From Halobacillus faecis (lineage in GTDB: Bacteria > Bacillota > Bacilli > Bacillales > Halobacillaceae), in assembly GCF_007991335.1 (NCBI RefSeq), contig NZ_BJYD01000003.1:62001-126000 (forward strand): DNA of 64,000 bases, in the 5' to 3' direction. Of the stretch, positions 20,070-30,447 are shown piece after piece. The stretch's first letter is position 1, and each line of letters starts with the position of its first letter. The notes under the pieces are model-generated. The model was not told where the DNA came from, made no database searches, and saw only the letters and a program-made list of their open reading frames with translations. Both the position numbers and the translations under genes were made by a program.

Positions 20070-22146
20070 TACCGTATTATTTGAACTAGGTGTGGAAGAG
20101 CTCCCCGCTCGTTTTATTAATGATGCTTTAGATCAACTGCAAGAAAAAACAGCTCAATGGTTCAAGGATAACCGGATTCCCTATGGAGACATCACAGGCT
20201 ATGCGACCCCTCGAAGGTTGGCCGTTAAAATTACGAATGTTGAAGAAAAGCAGCCGGATATTGAAGAGGAAGCGAAAGGTCCTGCCAAGAAAATCGCCCT
20301 GGACGAAGAAGGAAACTGGACGAAAGCGGCCATCGGTTTTTCTAAAGGGCAAGGGAAAGATGTCGATGATATCTACTTCAAAGAAATCAAGGGCACGGAA
20401 TATGTCCACGTCAATAAATTCATTGAAGGAGAACCGACTGCAAAACTTCTTCAAAACTTCCGAGATGTTTTCTTATCGCTTACTTTCCCTAAAAATATGA
20501 GATGGGGAAATCGTGACTTGCGTTATGCACGTCCGATCCGTTGGATGATTGCTCTCTTCGGTGAAGAGGTCATTCCTTTTACAATTGAAGGAGTAGAAAC
20601 AGGAAATACGACCTTTGGGCATCGCTTCTTGGGATCTAAAACGATAGTTTCTGAAGCGGATGCTTATGAACAGACGTTGAAAGAACAGTACGTCATGGCA
20701 TCTGTAGAGGAGAGAAAAGCGGAGATTGTCAATCAGCTGAAAGTGCTTGAAAGTGAAAATGAGTGGAAGTTGATCATCGATGAAGATTTATTGAATGAAG
20801 TGACCCACTTAGTTGAATATCCAACCGTCTTCAGTGGCTCTTTCTCTGACGAATTCCTTGATGTTCCGGAAGAAGCACTGGTTACTTCAATGAAGGAGCA
20901 TCAGCGGTATTTTCCGGTCCGTTCTCTCGATGGTGAATTGAAACCTCATTTCGTAGGCGTTCGTAACGGGGATGCCCAACATCTTGAGACAGTTGCAAAA
21001 GGAAATGAAAAGGTTTTGAAAGCACGTCTCAAAGATGCACAGTTCTTTTATGAAGAAGATCAGAAAGGAAGCATTGATGAAAAGATGCAGAAACTTTCCC
21101 GCATGGTCTATCAAGAAGAGCTTGGCACGTTAGCTGATAAAGTCCAGCGGATTGTAGCCATTACTGGTAAACTCGGAGAATGGATCGGCCTAGAAGAAGC
21201 TCAGCTAAAAAAGGCTAAGAGGGCAGCAGAAATTTGTAAGTTTGACCTTGTAACCCAGATGGTTGATGAATTTACAGAACTGCAAGGAACGATGGGTGAA
21301 AAGTACGCACGTATTTTCGGTGAGGATGAAGAGGTAGCCGTAGCGATCAATGAACACTACATGCCTCGTCAAGCAAACGGAGCCTTACCTTCGTCAACCA
21401 TCGGTTCTCTTGTCAGCATTGCAGATAAGCTGGATACAATCGTAGGTAGTATTTCCATCGGTATTATTCCAACTGGTTCACAGGACCCTTATGGATTGAG
21501 ACGCCAGGCTTTAGGGATTCTTCAAACCTTAACGGCCCATGGATGGTCCATTCCAGTTGAACAATTGATTGATCTCGTACATCAATTTTATTATGAACTG
21601 GAGCTCCCGACTCGTAATGAAAAAGAAGTCCATAACGACTTACATGAATTCTTCCGCGTGCGTGCGGCTTACTTAATGAGAGAGGAAGGAGTCGCACCAG
21701 ATGTGGTGGAAGCTGTGTTGGCAAAAGGTATCGGCGTCTATCCAACTACGAAGGAAAAAGCGGTTCTCCTAGTAGAAAAACGCCAGGACCCTTCTTTCAA
21801 AACTGTGCATGAAGCGCTAGGTCGTGTGTTGAATTTGGCGAAGAAGGCAGATGCTGCAAATGTCGATCCTGCATTGTTTGAAAATGCCCAAGAGCGAAAG
21901 TTGTATGATGTTTATCAGCAAGTACAGGAAGATTATCGACACGCATTGAGTGAAACTCAACTTGATCTTGCTCTTGATCAGTTATCCAAGCTTGCAGACC
22001 CCATCCATTCCTTCTTTGACGCAACGATGGTAATGGCAGAAGACGTGAGCATCCGCAGTAACCGCTTAGGTCTATTGAAACAGATTTCCGAGGACGTTTA
22101 TGCGTTCGCCGACTTGAATGCGATTGAATGGAAACAACAGTTCTAA
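20062..22146 (+). CDS. glyS: Glycyl-tRNA synthetase beta subunit
   Basis: 694-residue beta chain that binds tRNA-Gly and completes the alpha2beta2 enzyme. The N-terminus [21 protein letters not shown] and the internal segments [16 protein letters not shown] and the HD-like region [28 protein letters not shown] are typical. Start ATG at 20062 overlaps the end of glyQ with a GAGGAGGG site inside glyQ, so the two chains are translationally coupled. Confidence 0.97.
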   Translation: MSSTVLFELGVEELPARFINDALDQLQEKTAQWFKDNRIPYGDITGYATPRRLAVKITNVEEKQPDIEEEAKGPAKKIALDEEGNWTKAAIGFSKGQGKDVDDIYFKEIKGTEYVHVNKFIEGEPTAKLLQNFRDVFLSLTFPKNMRWGNRDLRYARPIRWMIALFGEEVIPFTIEGVETGNTTFGHRFLGSKTIVSEADAYEQTLKEQYVMASVEERKAEIVNQLKVLESENEWKLIIDEDLLNEVTHLVEYPTVFSGSFSDEFLDVPEEALVTSMKEHQRYFPVRSLDGELKPHFVGVRNGDAQHLETVAKGNEKVLKARLKDAQFFYEEDQKGSIDEKMQKLSRMVYQEELGTLADKVQRIVAITGKLGEWIGLEEAQLKKAKRAAEICKFDLVTQMVDEFTELQGTMGEKYARIFGEDEEVAVAINEHYMPRQANGALPSSTIGSLVSIADKLDTIVGSISIGIIPTGSQDPYGLRRQALGILQTLTAHGWSIPVEQLIDLVHQFYYELELPTRNEKEVHNDLHEFFRVRAAYLMREEGVAPDVVEAVLAKGIGVYPTTKEKAVLLVEKRQDPSFKTVHEALGRVLNLAKKADAANVDPALFENAQERKLYDVYQQVQEDYRHALSETQLDLALDQLSKLADPIHSFFDATMVMAEDVSIRSNRLGLLKQISEDVYAFADLNAIEWKQQF

Positions 22147-22155
22147 TCAGCTTTC

Positions 22156-22184
22156 TTTTACCGATAATTAAAATGAGGTATAAT
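22156..22184 (+). promoter_or_regulatory. Probable SigA promoter of ccpN
   Basis: A perfect TATAAT (22179-22184) lies 17 nt downstream of TTTTAC (4 of 6 matches), 44 nt before the ccpN start. Confidence 0.6.
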
Positions 22185-22227
22185 TAAGAAATAGTATGTC
22201 ACAGTTAGTGATCGGGGTGAAGAAAGA

Positions 22228-22857
22228 TTGGAACTATCAAACCGGCAAGAACAAATCATTCAAATCGTGAAAGATAACGGACCTATTACAGGTGAGAATA
22301 TCGCAGATCAGTTGAACTTGACACGGGCCACGTTGCGTCCAGACTTAGCCATTTTGACAATGGCTGGTTTCCTGGATGCCCGCCCACGGGTCGGTTATTT
22401 CTTTACGGGGAAAACAGGGTCTGAGCTTTTTACGGAGAAGTTGAAGAAGTTCAAAGTGGATGAATATCAATCCCGACCGATTGTTGTGGAGGAGGATGTA
22501 TCGGTTTACGATGCCATCTGTGCCATGTTTTTAGAGGATGTGGGGACGTTGTTCGTAACGGATCAACATTCCATTTTAACAGGGGTCTTATCAAGGAAGG
22601 ATCTACTTAGAGCGAGTATCGGCAATCAGGATCTAACGTCTGTTCCGGTCCATATTATTATGACAAGGATGCCGAACATCACGGTTTGTGAACCTGAAGA
22701 TTTATTATTGGATGCCGCCCAGAAATTAATTGAAAAACAGATTGATGGTCTGCCTGTCGTTCAACCTACTGAAGAAGGGTTGAAAGTGGTCGGGCGACTG
22801 ACAAAAACAAATATCACGAAAGCACTTGTGGAATTGGCCAGGGACCAACACTTGTAA
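22228..22857 (+). CDS. ccpN: Transcriptional repressor CcpN
   Basis: 209-residue CcpN (YqzB), repressor of gluconeogenic genes such as gapB and pckA in the presence of glucose. An N-terminal winged HTH (residues 1-60, LSNRQEQIIQIVKDNGPITGENIADQLNLTRATLRPDLAILT region) is followed by two CBS domains (about 75-205) that bind adenine nucleotides. The start is TTG with GGGGTGA upstream. Downstream lies the PPDK regulatory protein gene (23-nt gap), the same pair as yqzB-yqfL in B. subtilis. Confidence 0.95.
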   Translation: MELSNRQEQIIQIVKDNGPITGENIADQLNLTRATLRPDLAILTMAGFLDARPRVGYFFTGKTGSELFTEKLKKFKVDEYQSRPIVVEEDVSVYDAICAMFLEDVGTLFVTDQHSILTGVLSRKDLLRASIGNQDLTSVPVHIIMTRMPNITVCEPEDLLLDAAQKLIEKQIDGLPVVQPTEEGLKVVGRLTKTNITKALVELARDQHL

Positions 22858-22880
22858 TTTTATAGGGGAAGAGGGATAGT

Positions 22881-23693
22881 ATGGAAAAGCCCTTAATTTA
22901 TGTTTTATCTGATTCAGTAGGTGAGACGGCGGAACTGGTCGTGAAAGCGTGTCTCAGCCAGTTTGATGACGGGCCTTTTGACTTGCAGCGAATCCCTTAT
23001 GTGGAAGACAAAGGGACGATCAATGAGGCGGTGCAGCAGGCGAAAGAACATAATGCGATGATCGGTTTTACACTAGTGATTCCAGAGTTCAGACAACATC
23101 TGAAGCAGGAAGCTGAAAAGCACGGCATTCAGTGCGTCGATATTATGGGTCCGATGATGGAGGTCATGGAAGATCATCTGCAAATCAAACCTCGCCTTGA
23201 ACCGGGACTTGTTCATAAGTTAGATGAAGATTACTTTAAGAGAGTAGAGGCTATCGAATTCGCTGTCCGGTACGATGACGGTCGAGATCCACGTGGCATT
23301 TCCAAAGCCGATATCGTTCTGATTGGCGTTTCAAGAACATCGAAGACTCCACTGTCTCAGTATTTGGCTCACAAACGCCTGAAGGTAGCGAATGTCCCGA
23401 TTGTACCGGAAGTGCAGCCGCCATCGGAATTGTTCCGTGTCGATCCCGATAAATGCATAGGCTTGAGTATCAGTGCAGAAAAACTAAATGATATTAGAAA
23501 AGAAAGATTAAAGTCATTAGGGCTTGGAGATCAAGCCAGTTATGCGAATATGAATCGCATTCAGCAGGAAATCGACCACTTCAATCGGATTGTGGATCGG
23601 ATCGGTTGTCCGGTGATTGATGTTTCGAACAAAGCCGTAGAAGAGACAGCCAATGTCATTATGAACAAATTACGTCAGAATGCCCAAGAATAG
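22881..23693 (+). CDS. yqfL: Pyruvate, phosphate dikinase regulatory protein (bifunctional kinase/pyrophosphorylase)
   Basis: 270-residue DUF299 protein that switches PPDK or PEP synthase activity by reversible phosphorylation of a threonine. It has the N-terminus [14 protein letters not shown] and the P-loop-like [15 protein letters not shown] around residues 150-165. In B. subtilis YqfL modulates CcpN activity, which explains the operon. Start ATG with GGGGAAGAGGG upstream. A terminator follows. Confidence 0.94.
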   Translation: MEKPLIYVLSDSVGETAELVVKACLSQFDDGPFDLQRIPYVEDKGTINEAVQQAKEHNAMIGFTLVIPEFRQHLKQEAEKHGIQCVDIMGPMMEVMEDHLQIKPRLEPGLVHKLDEDYFKRVEAIEFAVRYDDGRDPRGISKADIVLIGVSRTSKTPLSQYLAHKRLKVANVPIVPEVQPPSELFRVDPDKCIGLSISAEKLNDIRKERLKSLGLGDQASYANMNRIQQEIDHFNRIVDRIGCPVIDVSNKAVEETANVIMNKLRQNAQE

Positions 23694-23705
23694 TACAAAT
23701 AGCGG

Positions 23706-23735
23706 AAGTCGCGCTTTGATTAAGCGCGACTTTTG
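23706..23735 (+). terminator. Terminator after yqfL
   Basis: A perfect 11-bp GC-rich stem (23706-23716 with 23722-23732) with a 5-nt loop ends in TTTT. Confidence 0.9.
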
Positions 23736-23948
23736 TTGGGAAGAATGAAATTAGGTACAATTAGACATAGCGTAATTAACAGGAATGTATTATAATATCT
23801 ATTTGTGGTAAAAATCCTTATAATGAAGGGATGTCCATCCCTACGAAGTTTTTCTGATAAGGAGTTCTCAAAAGCGCATACTTTTCAGAAAAATAAAACA
23901 TTCACTTTTAAGGAGGATTCTACCGCTTATTGTAGAAATATTGATACT

Positions 23949-24410
23949 ATGCCAAATTTAAATGTCCATATTTATGTCGATGCAGATAGTTGTCCCGTCC
24001 AAGAGGAAATCATCGATGTTTGTGCCCAATATAATCTCCACCCTTATTTCATAGCCACCGTCAATCATTATAGTCGGGAGAAAGCAGAAGCTGGATGGAT
24101 GTTTGTCGATGACGGATCACAATCAGTCGATATGTATATCCTCAACCAAGTGGGGGAAGGCGATGTCGTTATTACCCAGGATCTATCCCTCGCTGTATTA
24201 TTGACTTCCAAAGGGGTTTATGTCCTTACTCCAAGAGGTAAACTGGTTAGAGAAAATGATGCAGACAACATCATGAACCAAAAGTTCATAAGACAGCAGA
24301 CAATGAAGCAGAGGAAGAAATGGAAGGGTCCATCGGCATTCACAGCGCAGGATCGCGAAAAGTTCCGATCTGTTTTCCAAAAATTGTTGTCAGAACATGA
24401 AGGATTTTAA
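23949..24410 (+). CDS. yqxD: YaiI/YqxD family protein (UPF0178)
   Basis: 153-residue protein with a PIN-like or NYN-like fold predicted for the family, starting HIYVDADSCPVQEEI and containing the conserved GDVVITQDLSLA and RGKLVRENDADNIM. Function unknown. It heads the yqxD-dnaG-sigA cluster. The ATG at 23949 matches the family length, but the only good ribosome site (AAGGAGG at 23910-23916) is over 30 nt away, so the translation start is uncertain. The frame is open back to 23805, and those extra 48 residues do not look like family sequence. Confidence 0.85.
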   Translation: MPNLNVHIYVDADSCPVQEEIIDVCAQYNLHPYFIATVNHYSREKAEAGWMFVDDGSQSVDMYILNQVGEGDVVITQDLSLAVLLTSKGVYVLTPRGKLVRENDADNIMNQKFIRQQTMKQRKKWKGPSAFTAQDREKFRSVFQKLLSEHEGF

Positions 24411-24447
24411 GCATTGAACGAGAATAATTGAGTAGTATGGTGATCTT

Positions 24448-26259
24448 ATGGCTGGACATATTCCAGAAGAAAAAGTCGATGAAATCAGAAGGTCAACGGA
24501 TATTGTGGAAGTAATCGGCAATTACGTCGATTTGAAGAAACAAGGCAGGAACCATTTCGGCCTTTGTCCTTTCCATGGGGAAAACACTCCTTCCTTTTCC
24601 GTTTCTCAAGATAAGCAGATCTTTCATTGCTTTGGTTGTGGAAAGGGAGGGAATGTCTATACCTTCCTGATGGAGATTGAAGGGTTTAGTTTTATTCAGG
24701 CACTCAAACAACTGGCTGAGCAGACAGGTATCGATCTTCCTGATCAATTATCTGAAGAAGCTCCGTCAGAAAAGAGTCAGGAATCGCAGGCGATGCTTGA
24801 AGCCCATCAATGGTTGACTAAATTATACCATCATTTGTTAAAGAATTCCAAAGATGGTCGGGAAGCTTACCAATATTTAATCGACCGTGGCTTTACGGAT
24901 GAAACGATCCAAAAATATCAAATTGGATATTCACCGGATTCCAAGGACTTTGTTGTTACGTTTCTTGAAAAGAAAGGGTATCATCCACAGACGATGGTCA
25001 AAGCCGGGTTGCTCAGTACCAATGATTATGGAGAATATGCGGACAGGTTCCGTGGCAGAGTAATTTTCCCACTCAGAAATCATCTAGGGAAGACGGTGGC
25101 TTTTGCAGGGCGATCTCTTGGGCAGCAGGAGCCGAAATACTTAAATAGCCCAGAGACAGAACTTTTCCATAAGGGTCGTTTGCTTTATAACTTCGACCTT
25201 GCCCGCTCCGCTATTCGAAAAGAAAAAACAGTTATCCTGTTCGAAGGTTTTGGAGATGTCATATCTGCAGACCAGGCAGACATTCACCATACCGTAGGTA
25301 CGATGGGTACATCATTATCAAGTATGCAGGCGAACCTTTTGAAGAAATACGCCGAGCAGATCATCATTTGTTACGATGGTGACCGCGCCGGGATCGAAGC
25401 AGCTGTTAAGGCAGCGAAACTTTTGAAGAGTGTAGGATGTCAAACCTACGTTGCTCGTGTCCCTGATGAACTTGACCCGGATGAATTCATCCAAAAGTAT
25501 GGCGGGGACAGGTTCAAACGTGAAATCATCGATACTAGTGATACGTACATTTCCTTTATGATGAATTACTTGCGCAGAGATTATAATCTGCAAGTAGAAG
25601 GAGATCGCATCACTTATATCGAAAAGGTATTACAAGAGATCGCAGGGCTTGACCGTGCGGTCGAACGTGAACATTATCTAAATGAGATCGCTACAGAATT
25701 TCAGCTCTCCGTAGAAACTCTGAAAGAAGAAGTTCAGCGGATTCGATCACAAAGCGGTGTAAAGGATAAGGAAACTAAGAACCGATATACTAATGATACA
25801 AGGCAGCCAACGGTTCAAAAAAAACTTTTACCCGCTTTTCATAATGCAGAAAGAAAATTGATTGCGTATATGTTGAGAGATCCGTATATCGCTGATAAAG
25901 TTCAAGAGGAAATCGGAGGAGCTTTCAATATTGAAGACCATCAGGTCATTGTCACCCATCTTTATGCATATTATGAAGACGGCAATGAATCGGATATCAG
26001 TCAGTTCGTTGAGATGATCGAAGATGCTTCCATCAAAAATCTGGCGATCGAGCTAGCAATGGCCCCTGTCAGCGAAGAAGTTTCTGATCAGGAAATCCAT
26101 GATTACATCACAAGGATTCGATCAGAACAGTGGGATCGAACGGATATTAGAAACCTTGAGTCTGAGTTGAAAAAGGCTGAACAACAAAATGAGCCGATCA
26201 GAGCAGCAGAAATTGCGATGGAAATCATCAAGCGCAAGAAAGAGTTAAAACATCACTAG
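24448..26259 (+). CDS. dnaG: DNA primase
   Basis: 603-residue DnaG that lays RNA primers at the replication fork. It has the zinc-binding domain (residues 1-100) with the CPFH and CFGCGKGG ligands. The TOPRIM catalytic core includes ILFEGFGDVISADQA and IICYDGDRAGIEAA, with the acidic metal ligands. The C-terminal helicase-binding domain (about 450-603) contacts the replicative helicase. Start ATG with weak upstream site TATGGTGATC. It lies 38 bp upstream of sigA in the macromolecular-synthesis operon. Confidence 0.97.
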   Translation: MAGHIPEEKVDEIRRSTDIVEVIGNYVDLKKQGRNHFGLCPFHGENTPSFSVSQDKQIFHCFGCGKGGNVYTFLMEIEGFSFIQALKQLAEQTGIDLPDQLSEEAPSEKSQESQAMLEAHQWLTKLYHHLLKNSKDGREAYQYLIDRGFTDETIQKYQIGYSPDSKDFVVTFLEKKGYHPQTMVKAGLLSTNDYGEYADRFRGRVIFPLRNHLGKTVAFAGRSLGQQEPKYLNSPETELFHKGRLLYNFDLARSAIRKEKTVILFEGFGDVISADQADIHHTVGTMGTSLSSMQANLLKKYAEQIIICYDGDRAGIEAAVKAAKLLKSVGCQTYVARVPDELDPDEFIQKYGGDRFKREIIDTSDTYISFMMNYLRRDYNLQVEGDRITYIEKVLQEIAGLDRAVEREHYLNEIATEFQLSVETLKEEVQRIRSQSGVKDKETKNRYTNDTRQPTVQKKLLPAFHNAERKLIAYMLRDPYIADKVQEEIGGAFNIEDHQVIVTHLYAYYEDGNESDISQFVEMIEDASIKNLAIELAMAPVSEEVSDQEIHDYITRIRSEQWDRTDIRNLESELKKAEQQNEPIRAAEIAMEIIKRKKELKHH

Positions 26260-26296
26260 GTAGAGTTTGTATAGATTGTTGGAAGGAGGGGGACTT

Positions 26297-27430
26297 ATGG
26301 CAGATAAGCAACAGCAGCCATCACGTTCTAAAGAAAATGAGAACCAAACAGAATTGACACTTGAGCAAGCGAAAGAGCAAGTGGTAGAGTTAGGGAAAAA
26401 ACGAGGGATCCTCGCATATGAAGAGGTAGCGGAAAAACTATCGAGCTTTGAACTGGACTCTGATCAAATGGATGAATTCTATGAACACCTGAATGAGCAG
26501 GGTGTAGAAGTAATAGGGGATTCTGAATCAGATCCAAGTATGAAGCAATTGAATAAAGAGGAAGAGTTCGACCTTAATGACTTGAGTGTACCACCTGGGG
26601 TCAAAATCAATGACCCTGTGCGTATGTACCTTAAAGAAATCGGCCGTGTGAACCTGCTATCTGCGAAAGATGAAATAAGCCTTGCTCAACGTATTGAGAA
26701 TGGCGACGAAGAAGCGAAACGTGACCTAGCGGAAGCCAACCTGCGTCTCGTCGTAAGTATTGCTAAAAGATATGTAGGCCGAGGTATGCTTTTCCTTGAC
26801 TTGATCCAAGAAGGGAACATGGGTCTGATCAAAGCGGTAGAAAAATTCGATTATCGTAAAGGTTATAAATTCAGTACCTATGCTACATGGTGGATCCGCC
26901 AGGCAATTACAAGAGCGATCGCTGACCAAGCACGTACAATTCGTATCCCTGTCCACATGGTGGAGACGATTAACAAACTGATTCGTGTCCAGCGTCAACT
27001 TCTTCAGGATCTTGGTCGTGAACCGACGCCGGAAGAGATTGCACAGGATATGGACCTTACTCCAGATAAAGTCCGTGAAATTCTGAAGATAGCCCAGGAG
27101 CCGGTATCTCTAGAAACACCGATCGGTGAGGAAGATGATTCTCACTTAGGCGACTTTATTGAAGATCAGGAAGCGACATCTCCTTCAGATCATGCGGCCT
27201 ATGAACTGTTGAAAGAACAGCTTGAGGATGTCCTTGATACATTGACAGATCGAGAAGAAAATGTACTCAGACTTCGATTCGGTTTGGACGATGGACGTAC
27301 AAGAACACTTGAGGAAGTAGGAAAAGTGTTTGGGGTAACTCGTGAGAGAATCCGACAAATCGAAGCGAAGGCTTTGCGTAAACTCCGCCACCCAAGTCGG
27401 AGCAAACGTTTGAAGGACTTCATGGAATAA
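26297..27430 (+). CDS. sigA: RNA polymerase primary sigma factor SigA (RpoD)
   Basis: 377-residue housekeeping sigma factor. Region 1.1 is acidic; region 2 has the -10 recognition helix ([62 protein letters not shown]). Region 3 follows, and region 4.2 has [38 protein letters not shown] start at ATG 26297, preceded by GGAAGGAGGGGG; the frame is open from 26267. It is the last gene of the primase cluster and is followed by a weak hairpin. Confidence 0.98.
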   Translation: MADKQQQPSRSKENENQTELTLEQAKEQVVELGKKRGILAYEEVAEKLSSFELDSDQMDEFYEHLNEQGVEVIGDSESDPSMKQLNKEEEFDLNDLSVPPGVKINDPVRMYLKEIGRVNLLSAKDEISLAQRIENGDEEAKRDLAEANLRLVVSIAKRYVGRGMLFLDLIQEGNMGLIKAVEKFDYRKGYKFSTYATWWIRQAITRAIADQARTIRIPVHMVETINKLIRVQRQLLQDLGREPTPEEIAQDMDLTPDKVREILKIAQEPVSLETPIGEEDDSHLGDFIEDQEATSPSDHAAYELLKEQLEDVLDTLTDREENVLRLRFGLDDGRTRTLEEVGKVFGVTRERIRQIEAKALRKLRHPSRSKRLKDFME

Positions 27431-27441
27431 GGATTTTACCG

Positions 27442-27495
27442 ACTCAGGGACCTTTTCGCAAATGGATGCGGGAGGGCTCCTGAGTTATCTTTTCT
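27442..27495 (+). terminator. Probable terminator after sigA
   Basis: A 7-bp outer stem (27442-27448 with 27479-27485) encloses an inner hairpin centred near 27463 and is followed by a short T-rich stretch. The poor T run suggests partial read-through to the next gene. Confidence 0.45.
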
Positions 27496-27508
27496 GTTGG
27501 AGGCTGCT

Positions 27509-28054
27509 ATGAAACATGAAAGGACAAAAACCATCGTTGATGAGATCAAGTACTGGAAACAAAATCATTTGCTGCCAGAGGAATATTGTAATTTCCTGTT
27601 AGCGCTTTATACACAGGGTGAAAACCTGGAGCACAAAGAGAGTGCTGAAAGTTCACAAACCCTTACCTTTTATATTTTCATGGCCATCCATACTATTTTG
27701 TTACCCCTTTCATTTCTTGTCATTTATTTTACTGAAATGGGAATCATAATGCAAACAGTGGTTTTGTCGAGTTTTGTAATCGGGGTATGGTTTCATATTC
27801 GTTGGTTACAATATAAGAAGTCGGATTGGCTTTTTGTTCCGCTACTTAACGGTGCTTTGATTTTTCTGCTTATGACTGTCCACTTAAATCAAAATATGAT
27901 AGGTCGCGAGTACTCCTTTTACATAACGCTCACCTTAAATTTGGTCTTCTGGATTTTTCTTGGCTGGTTATGGAAGGTGAAAACGCTTTTCTACTCAGGT
28001 GCGATTGGCTTTATTTTTTTAATAATTTACATTGTTTCACAAGTTTTCACATGA
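27509..28054 (+). CDS. Unrecognised integral membrane protein
   Basis: 181-residue protein I do not recognise. The N-terminal 50 residues are soluble with a helical pattern (TIVDEIKYWKQNHLLPEEYCNFLLALYTQGE), loosely like the amino-terminal segment of DUF2157-type membrane proteins. Five or six hydrophobic helices follow from residue 53 to the end. I start at ATG 27509, with GGAGG 7-8 nt before it; the TTG at 27497 overlaps that site. No obvious promoter, so it may be read through from sigA. It separates sigA from cccA. A real gene judging from its ribosome site and membrane topology; the function is unknown. Confidence 0.7.
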   Translation: MKHERTKTIVDEIKYWKQNHLLPEEYCNFLLALYTQGENLEHKESAESSQTLTFYIFMAIHTILLPLSFLVIYFTEMGIIMQTVVLSSFVIGVWFHIRWLQYKKSDWLFVPLLNGALIFLLMTVHLNQNMIGREYSFYITLTLNLVFWIFLGWLWKVKTLFYSGAIGFIFLIIYIVSQVFT

Positions 28055-28150
28055 TATCTCTTTAATAAGTAACGGTTTTCAAGTAAAATAAATATAGTCG
28101 AATAGACACGAAAATTCTATATGAGGGAATACATAAGGAGGTTGCAACAA

Positions 28151-28519
28151 ATGAGAAAGAACCCTGTGATTCCATTCGCAATTATCGCTGTGCTGGGGAT
28201 CGTCGTCATGATTGTCGTTTCTGCAGCGGGGATTAATCAACGCGAAGCTATTCAGAATGAAGAAGAAGGCGGCGGTGAGAAGCAAGAGGAAACCGCAAGC
28301 GCAAGTCCTGAAGAGTTGTATCAGAACCAATGTGCAAGCTGCCATGGCGGAGACCTTGGCGGTGGAGCTGGCCCTAACCTTCAGGAAGTAGGAAGCCGTT
28401 ATTCAGCTGAAGAAATCAATGACATCATCGTAAATGGTAAAGGTTCTGCCATGCCTGCTGGTCTTTATACTGGAGAGCAAGCAACTAAATTGGCTGAATG
28501 GCTAGCTGAAAAGAAATAA
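28151..28519 (+). CDS. cccA: Membrane-anchored cytochrome c-550
   Basis: 122-residue c-type cytochrome. An N-terminal uncleaved anchor (about residues 7-28) and a Glu-rich linker lead to a cytochrome domain with the haem motif CASCHGG and the probable axial Met in [11 protein letters not shown]. It carries electrons on the outer membrane face, towards terminal oxidases. The ATG at 28151 has AAGGAGGTTG upstream; the frame is open from 28121 in the leader. The position after sigA matches B. subtilis cccA. Confidence 0.95.
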   Translation: MRKNPVIPFAIIAVLGIVVMIVVSAAGINQREAIQNEEEGGGEKQEETASASPEELYQNQCASCHGGDLGGGAGPNLQEVGSRYSAEEINDIIVNGKGSAMPAGLYTGEQATKLAEWLAEKK

Positions 28520-28535
28520 CAATAAGAAGAAGAAC

Positions 28536-28572
28536 GAAAAGCTTTCTGGCCAATCAGAAAGCTTTTCTTTTA
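28536..28572 (+). terminator. Terminator after cccA
   Basis: A perfect 13-bp stem (28536-28548 with 28555-28567) with a 6-nt loop is followed by a T-rich tail. Confidence 0.92.
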
Positions 28573-28588
28573 TGAGAGGGAAGAGTCT

Positions 28589-29296
28589 ATGAATGTAAAT
28601 CAATTATCAAAACGCTTAGCACTGGTTGCGGATTATTTACCTAAGGGAGCTCATTTTGCGGACATCGGTTCAGATCATGCCTATCTTCCATGCTTTGTAT
28701 GTATGAAAGATCCAGAAGCAAGAGCAGTAGCGGGTGAAGTGAATCAAGGACCATATGATAGTGCCAAAAGTGAAGTGGAAAAACATAAGCTTGAGGATCG
28801 CATTGATGTCCGTCTCGGGGACGGGCTCGCTGTTGTTGCTCCTGGAGAAATAAAACAGGTGGTCATTGCAGGAATGGGCGGACCTTTAATCCGTGATATC
28901 CTTGAGGGAGGAAAAGAAAAGCTTTCAGATGTCAATCGAATTGTCGTTCAGCCCAATATCGATTCAAGGTCTCTTAGAAGATGGTTCTTCCAGCATGACT
29001 ATAAGCTTGTTGATGAAACTATTGTAGAGGAAAGTGGCCACATTTATGAAATTCTTGTTGCAGAAAAGGGAGATCCATCCTCTCCTTACCAGCAGCAAAT
29101 GATAGAGAGAGAAATGTGGCTTGGACCGTATTTATTAGAGAAACGACCAGAGCCGTTTATTAAGAAATGTAAAGAGGAATGGAACAAGAAACAATATATT
29201 ATTAAACAGATGAAACAAGCGACCTCTCCCGATGAAGAGAAATTGAAACAACAACAAAAAGAATTGAAATGGTTAGAGGAGGTATTGCAATCATGA
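28589..29296 (+). CDS. trmK: tRNA m1A22 methyltransferase TrmK
   Basis: 235-residue class I SAM methyltransferase (YqfN) that forms m1A at position 22 of tRNA. The SAM motif is ADIGSDHAYLPCF, followed by VVIAGMGGPLIRDIL and IVVQPNIDSRSLRRWF; the C-terminal coiled coil (KKQYIIKQMKQATSPDEEKLKQQQ region) is typical. Start ATG follows GAGAGGGAAGAG. Its stop overlaps the nif3 start by 4 nt. Confidence 0.95.
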   Translation: MNVNQLSKRLALVADYLPKGAHFADIGSDHAYLPCFVCMKDPEARAVAGEVNQGPYDSAKSEVEKHKLEDRIDVRLGDGLAVVAPGEIKQVVIAGMGGPLIRDILEGGKEKLSDVNRIVVQPNIDSRSLRRWFFQHDYKLVDETIVEESGHIYEILVAEKGDPSSPYQQQMIEREMWLGPYLLEKRPEPFIKKCKEEWNKKQYIIKQMKQATSPDEEKLKQQQKELKWLEEVLQS

Positions 29297-30411
29297 ACCA
29301 AACGTCCACAGCCCAGGACATCATCCGTGAATTTGAAAAGTGGTCACCGAAGCGCCTTGCCTTTGATTGGGATAATGTGGGGCTTCAAGTCGGCACACTC
29401 AATAAACCGGTGAAAAATATCATGGTTACCCTGGATGTGTTGGAGAATGTTGTAGACGAAGCCATTGATAAAGAAGTGGATTTAATCATTGCCCATCACC
29501 CTCTGCTTTTTGTCAAATTGAATCAAATCAATTTGGATACACCGAAAGGGAGAATCATCCAAAAATTGATCAAGCATGACATTGCGGTATATGCTGCCCA
29601 CACGAACCTTGATATTGCCGAAGGGGGTGTCAATGATGTCATGGCTCAATTGATCGGAGTAACGAACTCCCGCCCTTTGATCGAAACAGGAAGCGACTCT
29701 CTTGTGAAACTTACCGTCTTTGTTCCTGAAGATCAAGCTGATTCACTACGGGATGCAATTAGTGAGGCAGGAGCAGGGCATATTGGTCATTATAGTCATT
29801 GCACGTATCAACTATCCGGCCAAGGAACTTTCAAACCGGAAGAGGGTACTAATCCGTATTTGGGTGAACAAGGAAAACTTGAAATCGTGGATGAAAAAAG
29901 AATAGAGACGATCGTACCAAAGTCACGCCTTTCAGGGGTTTTGAAAGCAATGGAAGAGGTTCATCCTTATGAGGAAGTCGCATATGATGTTTACCCATTA
30001 TTGAATGAAGGGGAATCATTGGGAGCAGGGCGTGTTGGAGAACTTGAAACACCCATGCCTCTGCGGGAGCTTGTCGAGCTGATTAAGAAAGAATACGATG
30101 TCCCTCATGTGCGTGTTTCTGGAAAAATGGATAAAATTATAAAAAAAGTGGCCCTTCTTGGAGGCAGTGGAGAAAAGTACATTCATCATGCAAAAAAAAG
30201 CGGTGCGGACGTTTATATTACGGGAGACATGACTTTTCATATGACACAAGATGCCAAGGAAATGGGCCTTTCCGTCATTGATCCGGGTCATCACGTGGAA
30301 AAAGTCGTTTGTCCTAAAGTAAAAGAATATCTTGAAGAGAAGTGTAATAAACAAGGGGATTTGAACATCTTCGTTTCTGAAGCAGATACGGAGCCTTTCA
30401 CAGTTGTATAA
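29293..30411 (+). CDS. yqfO: Nif3-like dinuclear metal centre protein (YqfO/GTP cyclohydrolase I type 2 homologue)
   Basis: 372-residue Nif3/DUF34 protein. The N- and C-terminal Nif3 domains hold the metal-binding motifs IIAHHPLLF, YAAHTNLDIAEGGVND and, near the end, DPGHHVEKVV; between them (about residues 125-230) sits the PII-like insert domain of the long family members. Metal ligands are intact. The biochemical role is unsettled; the adjacent TrmK suggests no clear pathway. The ATG at 29293 overlaps the trmK stop (ATGA) with GAGGAGG upstream. Confidence 0.93.
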   Translation: MNQTSTAQDIIREFEKWSPKRLAFDWDNVGLQVGTLNKPVKNIMVTLDVLENVVDEAIDKEVDLIIAHHPLLFVKLNQINLDTPKGRIIQKLIKHDIAVYAAHTNLDIAEGGVNDVMAQLIGVTNSRPLIETGSDSLVKLTVFVPEDQADSLRDAISEAGAGHIGHYSHCTYQLSGQGTFKPEEGTNPYLGEQGKLEIVDEKRIETIVPKSRLSGVLKAMEEVHPYEEVAYDVYPLLNEGESLGAGRVGELETPMPLRELVELIKKEYDVPHVRVSGKMDKIIKKVALLGGSGEKYIHHAKKSGADVYITGDMTFHMTQDAKEMGLSVIDPGHHVEKVVCPKVKEYLEEKCNKQGDLNIFVSEADTEPFTVV

Positions 30412-30447
30412 AAAAAAGGATGAAAGCTTAAGCTTTCATCCTTTTTT
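30411..30447. terminator. Bidirectional terminator between yqfO and ispH
   Basis: A long perfect palindrome centred between 30429 and 30430 has A runs on the left and T runs on the right, so it can end transcription from both convergent genes. Confidence 0.92.
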
